This document shows positions 1-9,001 of a DNA stretch of 14,091 nt, piece after piece. A model generated the notes under the pieces. That model had not been told where the DNA came from. It saw only the letters and a list, made by a program, of their open reading frames with translations, and searched no databases. How positions within the stretch are numbered: position 1 is the stretch's first letter; the number at the start of each line of letters is the position of its first letter. Source of the stretch: JBBSEZ01 sp038239195 (GTDB taxonomy: Bacteria > Planctomycetota > Planctomycetia > Gemmatales > Gemmataceae); the NCBI GenBank assembly GCA_038239195.1, contig JBBSEZ010000263.1, positions 1-14,091 of the forward strand, written 5' to 3'. A program made the position numbers and the translations under genes.

Positions 1-95
1 AGCGGCGCGGCTGCGAGCCCTATCCGGGCGTGGGTGGCCCTTGCCACCCACACGATGCCGGCGCAATGCACCGGCGGGCTCGCAGCCGCGCCGCT
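1..95. repeat. Structured inverted-repeat element (20-bp terminal arms, two internal hairpins)
   Basis: The first 20 bases (1-20) are the exact reverse complement of bases 76-95. Between these arms lie two smaller hairpins: 30-38 pairs with 43-51 around a 4-base loop, and 57-61 pairs with 71-75, with 63-64 pairing 68-69 after one mismatch. If transcribed, the whole would fold into a three-way junction; as DNA it could extrude as a cruciform. The left arm starts at the first base of the window, so the element may extend further left. It sits just upstream of the ATP-grasp gene. It resembles short palindromic intergenic repeats (REP/MITE-like), but no transposase is associated. Confidence 0.8.
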
Positions 96-148
96 CGCCA
101 GCCTCTGACTTCATCCTTTCGCCGCAGCCAACCGAGGGCGCACTCACC

Positions 149-1294
149 ATGACCTCGCCCCGCTACGTCGCCCTCGCCAACCCGGACAGCAAGCGCTGGG
201 AGGCCTACGCGCCGGAACTGGCCGCGTTCTGGGAGGCGCGCGGCACGCGGGCCGAGGTCGAGGTCGTCCCCTGGCGCGAGGTCGTGGTGCGCGACGGCAA
301 CCTCGACGGGCTCCCGGGCTTCGACCGCCCTGCTGTCGTGCGCCTGGAGTCTCCCGGGCGCGACTGGGACGTGGCCCGGCTGCTTTTGCAGGCCGGCGCC
401 CGGGAGGCGGGCGACGGCTCGACCGACTGGCTGGCGCTGCCCTACGAAAAGGGCCGGCTCGTCCGCCCGGGGCTACTCTACGCCGGCTTCCGCCGCGTGC
501 TGTACGGGCTGCGCGCCAGCTTCGACCGGCGCCCCCACCTGCGCCCCACCTCCTGCCCCCTGGCCATCGCCGAGATGTTCGACAAGAACGCCACCTCGGC
601 GCGCCTGGCGGCGGCGGGCGTGCCCGTCCCGCCCTCCGTCCCCGCTCCCGCCACGGCGGACGAGCTGCTCGACGCACTGCGCCGAGAGCGCTTTCCCAGC
701 GCTTACGTGAAGCTCAACACCGGCTCGTCGGCCTCGGCGATCGCGGTGACGCATGCCTGCGAGGAAGTGCCGTGGGCGATCAGTTCCGTCGTCCGCCTGG
801 GCGACGGCTTCTTCAGCACCCGGCGGCTGCGCCGGTACGCCGGCGACGACCTTCGAGCGGTGCTGGCGTTCTTGCTGGAAGAAGGGGCCTGCGTGCAGCG
901 AGGCATTCGCATGGCGCAGATCGACGGACAGAACTTCGACGTGCGCGTGGTGGTGATCCACGGTCAGGTCGCGCACGTCGTGTTCCGCCTGAGCGGGCTG
1001 CCGATGACCAACCTGCACCTCGGCGGCCAGCGCGGGGCCCCGGAGCGCTGCCGGGCGGCGATCCCCGCGCGCGCCTGGCTCGACGGGCTCGACCACTGCG
1101 TCGAGGCGGCGCGGCAGTTCGACGCGGCGATGGTCGGCGTCGATCTACTTTTCGAGAGCGGCTATCTGCGCGACTACGTGCTGGAGGTGAACGCCTTCGG
1201 CGATTTCTTCCCGGGGCTGCGCGACGAGCAGGGGCGCTCGGTCCACGCCGTCGAGATCGAATCGACGGCGCGGGCCGCGGGGCTGCTGGGTTGA
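149..1294 (+). CDS. STM4014-family ATP-grasp protein
   Basis: The 381-residue soluble protein resembles the STM4014 family, named after the Salmonella STM4011-STM4014 cluster (two radical SAM proteins, a sulfatase-like hydrolase and this ATP-grasp-like protein) whose product is unknown. ATP-grasp features are visible in the C-terminal half: a lysine-bearing strand and small-residue loop around 185-198 (AYVKLNTGSSAS), DVRVVV near 264-269, and an Mg/ATP-binding end at 331-350 (VDLLFE, then YVLEVNAF) with D332, E346 and N348. The N-terminal part (1-130, with RLESPGRDWD at 65-74 and PYEKGRLVRPG at 98-108) is a family-specific domain. The frame stays open to base 41, but ATG 149 was chosen because upstream codons fall in the inverted-repeat element and similarity begins here. 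The ribosome binding site is weak (gaggg at 133-137). Any cluster partners would lie left of the window. Family call fairly sure, function unknown. Confidence 0.78.
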   Translation: MTSPRYVALANPDSKRWEAYAPELAAFWEARGTRAEVEVVPWREVVVRDGNLDGLPGFDRPAVVRLESPGRDWDVARLLLQAGAREAGDGSTDWLALPYEKGRLVRPGLLYAGFRRVLYGLRASFDRRPHLRPTSCPLAIAEMFDKNATSARLAAAGVPVPPSVPAPATADELLDALRRERFPSAYVKLNTGSSASAIAVTHACEEVPWAISSVVRLGDGFFSTRRLRRYAGDDLRAVLAFLLEEGACVQRGIRMAQIDGQNFDVRVVVIHGQVAHVVFRLSGLPMTNLHLGGQRGAPERCRAAIPARAWLDGLDHCVEAARQFDAAMVGVDLLFESGYLRDYVLEVNAFGDFFPGLRDEQGRSVHAVEIESTARAAGLLG

Positions 1295-1861
1295 TCAAAA
1301 ATAGCCCTTGCCCATGACGACGTAGAGCAGCCCGCCGAGGATGCCGAGGATGCCCAGCAGGGGGACGGCGACGAAAATGATGATCGGGATGATGTTCGAC
1401 CGACCGGTTTTGCCGTTGTAGCAATTGCCGCAATCGGGACATTTGACGTGCGTAAACATGGCCGGGCCGTAGAAACTGCCCCACGGCGTCCAGGCCACGC
1501 GCGTGGCCCCCTCAGCGCCGCAGCTCGGACAGGGCTCGTACTGCGGCCCCTCTTCCTCGTCCTCGTCGCGGCGGCGCGCGGCCTTGCCCTTCTTGGTCTT
1601 GGCCTTTGGCTTGACGGAGGCCACGCGCTCGTCGGGGTCGTCCTCGTCCTCGTCGCGGACGGGCCTCTTGCGGGCCTTCTCGGTGGGCCTGACTTCGGTG
1701 ATGCCCGCGTCGGGCGGGTTGAGGACTTCGGTGACGTCCTCGTCGTTGGCGGGCACCAGGATAAGGTGAGCGCAGCGGGGGCACTTCACTTTTTTCCCGG
1801 CCAGGTCGTCGCGCACGCGCAGCGAGGACTTGCAGCCAGAACAGTTCAGCGTGACAGGCAT
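1295..1861 (-). CDS. Zinc-ribbon, C-terminally membrane-anchored protein
   Basis: This 188-residue protein has two predicted zinc sites and a membrane anchor. The N-terminal zinc ribbon uses C7-x2-C10 and C27-x2-C30 and resembles the MJ0042/FYDLN-like ribbons common at the start of planctomycete proteins. A low-complexity, highly charged linker (about 60-105, rich in E, D, K and R) follows. A second ribbon has C111-x2-C114 and C141-x2-C144, with an extra C147. A single hydrophobic segment at about 157-183 ends almost at the C-terminus (VVMGKGYF). The start ATG has a good ribosome binding site (GGGAG, 7 bases upstream). Its stop abuts the stop of the upstream-strand ATP-grasp gene. Partner and function are unknown; a nucleic-acid or protein-binding scaffold tethered to the membrane is only a guess. 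Confidence 0.8.
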   Translation of the reverse strand: MPVTLNCSGCKSSLRVRDDLAGKKVKCPRCAHLILVPANDEDVTEVLNPPDAGITEVRPTEKARKRPVRDEDEDDPDERVASVKPKAKTKKGKAARRRDEDEEEGPQYEPCPSCGAEGATRVAWTPWGSFYGPAMFTHVKCPDCGNCYNGKTGRSNIIPIIIFVAVPLLGILGILGGLLYVVMGKGYF

Positions 1862-2044
1862 GATGAAACTCCCGCGGGGCGGCTCCTGGTCGAGCGCCGG
1901 GCCGTGACGTGTTGGTAGGCCCTGCGTTCCGGCACGAACGCTCCCCCGCTCTGGCCATCTTAAACGAGCCCGGGGGAACCTGGCAAGCAGATTGACGTCG
2001 GGGGGCCGGGGCCGAACGAAGCGCCGGGTGGGGCTGGGCCGACT

Positions 2045-4276
<2,232 letters not shown>

Positions 4277-4352
4277 GATGCGTCCTGGTCGGGAGTCGGG
4301 CCGAAATCGCTTCGTCCGCCCATGAGGCGCGGGGCAGGGAAAAACCATCCCT

Positions 4353-4402
4353 GTAGGACGGCCCTCCCGAGCCGTCCGGACGGCTCGGGAGAGCCGTCCT
4401 AC
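4353..4402. repeat. 50-nt near-perfect palindrome
   Basis: Bases 4353-4402 form an uninterrupted palindrome centred between 4377 and 4378: 24 of 25 base pairs match, the only mismatch being C4363 against A4392. The outer ends read GTAGGACGGC and GCCGTCCTAC. It lies in the 191-bp gap between the lipoprotein gene and the kinase-caspase gene on the minus strand, starting 77 bp upstream of the kinase start. In RNA it would form a very stable hairpin that could end or attenuate transcription from the lipoprotein gene, but no T-run follows on the minus strand. Its sequence differs from the other palindromes in the window. Confidence 0.9.
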
Positions 4403-4467
4403 CAAGAGACCGTTCCACCTTCCCCTCGCCATTATGCCGGCCCGAGGGCGAGGCCGGCAAGAGCGGG

Positions 4468-5235
4468 CTACTCCTTCGGCCCGACGAAGGTCAGCTCGCC
4501 GTAGTCCTCGTAGCGGTGGAAATCGGGCTGCGTGAGCGGGGCGCTCGACGACAGTTCGGGGTGGTCGAGCGTCACGGAGTAATCGTAGCGGCAAAGGGCG
4601 AAGCGCCACTTTTCGCCCGCCCTGGGCCGCCCGCCGGTCGCCTTGAACGCCGACCAGGGGATGCGGCCCTCCACGATCCAGCCCCGGTCCTTGTCGTCCC
4701 ACTTGTTGAGCGTGCCTTGCAGCCGTACGGCCGACTCCATGCCCAGCTTGGTCAGCGGCGCGAAACGGTGGTAACCGCCGGCGCCGCGCGAGGGCAGGAA
4801 CAGCTCGAGCTGCGTGTTGGCGGCGTTCACCTGGAACTCGTAATAGGCGAGCTTGTCGGCCTCGGGCTTGAAGAACAACTCGAAGACGTCGTCGGCCCAC
4901 GTCATCCCATTGCGATCCTTGACGGTGGCGAAGAGATCGGCGTCCTCCATGTCGGCACAGAAATAGAGATAGTTCCGGTCCCAGAGGAGGCGGGCCGTCG
5001 TGGCGGTGCGAGCCTTGCGCTTCTGCCAGAAGATGGCGAAGTCGCGCAGCGGCTGGGCGTTGTCCCAGGCGACCTCGTCGAGGATGCCGTCGAGCCGGAT
5101 GCGGTCGGTCGCCCACCGGCACTCCGCCTTGCGCACGACCGGAATCGCTTTCTCCGCCGGCGCGGGCGGCTCCGGCGCGGCGCAGCCCAGTACGAGGGCC
5201 GGCAGGGCCAGCGCTCCCCATCCCCATCTCGTCAT
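4468..5235 (-). CDS. CBM9-like (carbohydrate-binding family 9 fold) lipoprotein
   Basis: A 255-residue predicted lipoprotein. The signal peptide (MTRWGWG, then ALALPALVLGC) has a lipobox ending LVLGC, with C18 as the lipidated residue, followed by a Pro/Ala/Glu tether (19-30). Residues 35-250 look like the CBM9/DOMON-like fold found in carbohydrate-binding family 9 and related domains: LDGILDEVAWDNA at 48-60, a strand YLYFCADMED at 89-98, VFELFF at 117-122, YYEFQVN at 131-137, and WIVEGRIPWSAF at 186-197. No catalytic domain is attached. ATG 5235 was chosen over a frame extension to 5298 because it gives a clean lipoprotein signal and has a GGGGGA ribosome binding site 6-7 bases upstream. It is probably anchored facing the periplasm and binding a sugar or other ligand. 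It lies upstream of the kinase-caspase gene on the same strand, so co-transcription is possible unless the intervening palindrome interferes. Confidence 0.82.
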   Translation of the reverse strand: MTRWGWGALALPALVLGCAAPEPPAPAEKAIPVVRKAECRWATDRIRLDGILDEVAWDNAQPLRDFAIFWQKRKARTATTARLLWDRNYLYFCADMEDADLFATVKDRNGMTWADDVFELFFKPEADKLAYYEFQVNAANTQLELFLPSRGAGGYHRFAPLTKLGMESAVRLQGTLNKWDDKDRGWIVEGRIPWSAFKATGGRPRAGEKWRFALCRYDYSVTLDHPELSSSAPLTQPDFHRYEDYGELTFVGPKE

Positions 5236-5317
5236 GGATGTTCCCCCACGGTCCTCGGGCGATGGTGTCAGTGTGACGAGGTGGCGGGGCGGCGCCAAGG
5301 ACCAGGCCGGACGATTG

Positions 5318-6364
5318 TCAGTCCGGCGGCGATTGCAGAACCACCTTCACGATCAGCGCCGCGCAGGCGGTGGCGTTGAACAGGGCGTGTAGCACGATGG
5401 GCCCGACGATGCTTTGGGTGCGATACGCCAGGTAGCCAAGGCCGAGGCCTAGCAGCACGAGGGGCACCGGCGAGGGCCAGACGCGGGCATGGGCCCAGCC
5501 GAACAGCACCGCCGTGGCGAACAGGGTGGGCCCGACGGACGAACGGGCGCGCCAGCAGACGAGCAGATAGACCGGCACCAGACCGAGCACGCACAGGGCC
5601 GGGACGCACTCGCGGATCACGGCCGCCGCGCTCCGGTCGAAGGCGGCGCGGATGACGTCGGCCCGCGTGACCAGGGCGATGCCGAAGGCGAGGGCCATCG
5701 CCAGGTGGGCGCCCCAGCGCCGCGTGGCGAACCAGGGTTGCAGGATGCCGCGAACGAGGAGCTCTTCCCAGACCGGGGCCGCGATGACGGCGGCGAAGAC
5801 GAAGAGGGCCCACTCGCTGGGCGCGAGGCGGACCTGCCCGAGCCGCGTGAAACTGTGCTCCTGAATCGCGCTGTCGCCGTGGAGAAGGACGACGAGGGCG
5901 TTGAGCCCGTAGACGCCCGGCGTGAGCGCCAGCGCCGCCAGCGCCCCGGCCAGGAGGTTCGTCCCGAGCCGGTGGCGGGACAGGCCCACCTCGCGGGGCC
6001 GCGTCCCACTCAGGACGTACAGGACGAGGAGCGTGCTGCCCAGTTGGAGGAGAAACGTCGGTGGCCCGGCCCACAGCACGAGTCGCAACTGGGCGAGCTG
6101 GCGCGCCTCGACGTTGACGCCGGGGCTGGTGTCGCGGGCCAAGGCCACGAGCTCGGGGCCGTAGAGGGCGCGGTAGATGCCCAGCGCGTGGAAGGCCTCG
6201 TGACACAGGCTGAACCACACGGGGGCGAGGAACACGATGAGGAGGATTTGGGCGGCCGACCAGTGTACGGGCGCTGGCCAGCCGAAGAGGACGTGGCTGG
6301 GGGGCGGCGCGAGCGCGGGGGAGCTTTCGCGGTTGGTCTCGCTTGCCAGGCCCTCTCGGTCCAT
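5318..6364 (-). CDS. CPBP-family intramembrane glutamic endopeptidase (Rce1/CaaX-protease-like)
   Basis: A 348-residue polytopic membrane protein with the three motifs of the CPBP (ABI/Rce1-like) family: EExxxR as E200-E201-LLV-R205, FxxxH as F288-GWA-H292, and HxxxN as H326-ALF-N330. Hydrophobic segments are visible around 37-53, 101-118, 134-162, 183-199, 219-232, 255-270, 280-291, 299-313 and 320-343. Known members include the eukaryotic CAAX prenyl protease Rce1 and bacterial proteins linked to bacteriocin maturation or self-immunity; most bacterial members have no known substrate. The start ATG has GGGGAGG a few bases upstream. It is divergent from trpC across 92 bp and co-directional with the lipoprotein gene downstream (82-bp gap). 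No bacteriocin-like small gene is visible nearby, so a housekeeping or signalling role is equally possible. Confidence 0.9.
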   Translation of the reverse strand: MDREGLASETNRESSPALAPPPSHVLFGWPAPVHWSAAQILLIVFLAPVWFSLCHEAFHALGIYRALYGPELVALARDTSPGVNVEARQLAQLRLVLWAGPPTFLLQLGSTLLVLYVLSGTRPREVGLSRHRLGTNLLAGALAALALTPGVYGLNALVVLLHGDSAIQEHSFTRLGQVRLAPSEWALFVFAAVIAAPVWEELLVRGILQPWFATRRWGAHLAMALAFGIALVTRADVIRAAFDRSAAAVIRECVPALCVLGLVPVYLLVCWRARSSVGPTLFATAVLFGWAHARVWPSPVPLVLLGLGLGYLAYRTQSIVGPIVLHALFNATACAALIVKVVLQSPPD

Positions 6365-6456
6365 CCTGCCCTCCCCGTCGCGATTGTCCGTGTGGTATCC
6401 TACCGCAACGTCGCGGCCCCGGCGAGGCGAGCCGGGCGCCCGACGGGGGGGAGCGC
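6365..6456. promoter_or_regulatory. Divergent intergenic region, CPBP protease / trpC
   Basis: These 92 bp separate two divergent genes and must hold both promoters. On the plus strand an extended -10-like sequence (TG at 6393-6394, one base, then TATCCT at 6396-6401) is the best candidate for trpC, about 56 bases before its ATG; no convincing -35 was found. Each gene has a clear purine-rich ribosome binding site at its edge. No trp attenuator, leader peptide or T-box was recognised. Confidence 0.35.
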
Positions 6457-7242
<786 letters not shown>

Positions 7243-7253
7243 GACGATCGCCT

Positions 7254-8858
7254 CTACGGCTCGTGCCACGAGCGCCGCAGGACGTGCCAGCCGCTCCAGC
7301 CCCACAGCACCAGCAGCCCGTAGGTGTCGAACGGCGGAAACTCCCACTTCCCCGTCACCAGCGCCGCCAACTGGGGGAGGACGCAGATCAGCGTCAGGAC
7401 TGTCGGCGGGAGCGGGTTGACGACCGCGTAGGGGCCGCCTTGCGCGAGTCGCGGCAGAGGGGGCAGCGGGGCGTCGAGGGAGGGGCAGTAATAAGGCACC
7501 TCTTCGGGAGGTGGCGGAGACGGCCAGAAGCGCACCGCGAAGTAGCGCGCGGGGGCCATGAAGAGAAGGTAGACGGGCAGGGCAGCCAGCAGGACGTCGT
7601 AGTACATGAAGTGGAAGCAGCTCAGCCACCCGCTCAGCAGCGCGAAGGCGGGGCCGGGGCCGCGCAGGGCCCGCATCTCCGTGGGACGAAGGAACGAGAG
7701 GATCAGCGCACAGAGGAGGGCGCCGATTTGCATGGCCCGGCCGATCAGAGTGGGCAGCCAGGCCTCGGGGTTGCGGGAGACGTATTCATCGAAGTCGAGG
7801 AGATAGCGGCGGGGGATGCCGACCAGATCGCGGCTCAGAAAGACCCAGTTCTTGTAGTACGCATAGCCTTTGGTCGCGTCCTTCCCGATCTCCCGCCAAT
7901 CCATCCAGGAGTGCCAGCCGACGACGGGTAGCGTCAGGAGGGCAAGCCCGCCGCCGGTCAGCGCCATGGCCGCGGCCGCCCGCCAGCGGCGCGTGAGCAG
8001 GAGGACCGGGAAGAAGGCGACGGCCCAGACCGGCTTGAAGGCCAGCAGGCCCCAGCACGCGCCGCCGAGGGCGTCGCGATCGTTGGCGAATGCCCACCAG
8101 CCGAAGATCAACAGCGCCAGGCTAAGCATGGAGTTCTGGCCGATGTTGAGCGATCCGCCGTAGCCGGGGAACATCATGAGGGCGGTGATGGCGACCGGCC
8201 ACCAGACGCGGCCCTCGCTGAGCCGGGCGAGGGCCCAGGCCGCCGCGAACGTCAGCAGCAGCCCGAGGAGCTGCATGGCGCGGTAGGCGGGCTGGGGCGG
8301 CAGGCAGGCGAGCGGGGCGAACAGGACGGCCTGCGTCGGAGGGTAGAGGGCCCCGCCGCGCGGCGTTCGGGTGACGGACGCGATCCGCTCGTCGGTCCAG
8401 TGGTGATGCCCGGCGGCCAGGAACGCGGCTGCGCCGAGCGAATCGCGGGCGGCGAGGGGGGCGACGAACGAGCCGGTGACGGCGGAGGCGGCGGGCGTGT
8501 CGAGGTCGCTCATGGCGCCGAGCAGGTCCTCGGCGTCGGTGGTCTCTTCTTTGGGGTCTTCGTTGCCGCGGGGATAGCCCTTTTCGAGAACCTCGCGTAC
8601 GCGATTGCGGTCGTAGAGGTGGGCGCCGTGCCCCTCGACGATCATGCGCGCCATCACCCACTGGCCGCCGAAGTCGATCTCCTTATGTCCATGATTGCCG
8701 TCGCGGCGCGTGCTCAGGCTGCCCCACGTCCAGGAGGAGACGACGGCGATGACGGTGGCGACCAGCGCCGTCAGCCAGGCGACGACCCAGCGGCCGCGCG
8801 GGGAGAGCAGCGCCTGAAGGGGAGGAGGCAGTCGGGAGGAGGTTGGGTGGTCTGCCAT
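7254..8858 (-). CDS. GT87/DUF2029-family membrane glycosyltransferase
   Basis: A 534-residue multi-pass membrane protein of the GT87 (DUF2029) type, the family that includes mycobacterial polyprenol-phosphate-mannose-dependent mannosyltransferases. After an N-terminal helix (about 24-45), a loop carries DFGGQW at 62-67 and HLYDR at 80-84, the region where GT-C enzymes keep their acidic catalytic residue. LYPPTQAVLFAPLACLP follows at 171-187, then repeated hydrophobic segments at about 195-212, 219-232, 243-257, 263-288, 294-311, 375-390, 403-438, 485-502 and 513-525. The charged insert at 85-160 is not obviously membrane. ATG 8858 was preferred to an in-frame TTG at 8894, which falls in the edge of a palindromic element and lacks a ribosome binding site. 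The sugar donor is presumably a lipid-linked sugar, but donor and acceptor are unknown. Confidence 0.82.
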   Translation of the reverse strand: MADHPTSSRLPPPLQALLSPRGRWVVAWLTALVATVIAVVSSWTWGSLSTRRDGNHGHKEIDFGGQWVMARMIVEGHGAHLYDRNRVREVLEKGYPRGNEDPKEETTDAEDLLGAMSDLDTPAASAVTGSFVAPLAARDSLGAAAFLAAGHHHWTDERIASVTRTPRGGALYPPTQAVLFAPLACLPPQPAYRAMQLLGLLLTFAAAWALARLSEGRVWWPVAITALMMFPGYGGSLNIGQNSMLSLALLIFGWWAFANDRDALGGACWGLLAFKPVWAVAFFPVLLLTRRWRAAAAMALTGGGLALLTLPVVGWHSWMDWREIGKDATKGYAYYKNWVFLSRDLVGIPRRYLLDFDEYVSRNPEAWLPTLIGRAMQIGALLCALILSFLRPTEMRALRGPGPAFALLSGWLSCFHFMYYDVLLAALPVYLLFMAPARYFAVRFWPSPPPPEEVPYYCPSLDAPLPPLPRLAQGGPYAVVNPLPPTVLTLICVLPQLAALVTGKWEFPPFDTYGLLVLWGWSGWHVLRRSWHEP

Positions 8859-8891
8859 GCCTGACCTGGGGCGAGGGAAATCGGGAGGAGT

Positions 8892-8947
8892 CAATGTAGC
8901 CCGCGACTCCGTCGCGGGGCCCCGCCGCGGAGCGGCGGGCTACATTG
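8892..8947. repeat. 56-nt palindromic element with two alternative folds
   Basis: The ends are exact inverted repeats: 8892-8904 pairs with 8935-8947 (13 bp, beginning CAATGTAGCCCGC). Inside, each half is itself a hairpin: 8900-8907 with 8911-8918 (loop TCC), and 8921-8928 with 8932-8939 (loop GGA). The outer stem and the inner hairpins overlap, so they cannot both form fully. The element fills part of the 143-bp gap between the divergent GT87 and tilS genes. Confidence 0.88.
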
Positions 8948-8991
8948 TCACGATTGTACTTCCTTCCCGTCTCGTGAGGATTCTAGAAAGC

Positions 8992-8997
8992 GGAGGG
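8992..8997 (+). promoter_or_regulatory. Ribosome binding site deciding the GTG start of tilS
   Basis: GGAGGG lies 4 bases before the GTG at 9002. No ATG in frame nearby gives a complete TilS N-terminus, and the PP-loop follows about 28 residues after this GTG, as expected for the family. Confidence 0.7.
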
Positions 8998-9001
8998 CCC
9001 C

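Noticed and set aside
4277..5227. A 317-codon upstream extension of the kinase frame, giving a 1060-residue protein
   Set aside because: It reads the lipoprotein gene in another frame and translates the 50-nt palindrome; the lipoprotein frame has a signal peptide, lipobox and fold motifs, while the extension is Arg/Gly/Pro-rich noise typical of high GC. ATG 4276 has its own ribosome binding site.
6188..6202. HEAFH (HExxH-like) at residues 55-59 of the CPBP protease
   Set aside because: The motif lies at the edge of a membrane segment and the protein already has the complete CPBP motif set; no metallopeptidase fold surrounds it, so it is probably chance.
5318..6364. Bacteriocin-immunity role for the CPBP protease
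   Set aside because: No small leader-type peptide or transporter gene is nearby; the family is broad and the context gives no support.
6365..6456. trp leader peptide, attenuator or T-box before trpC
   Set aside because: The 92-bp gap has no Trp-codon leader, no competing hairpins and no T-box sequence that could be recognised.
8948..8988. TCACGA/TCGTGA inverted pair (8948-8953, 8972-8977) and TTCTAGAA (8981-8988) upstream of tilS as operator sites
   Set aside because: The half-sites are only 6 bp with an 18-bp spacer and the octamer is a simple palindrome; neither is clearly above chance.
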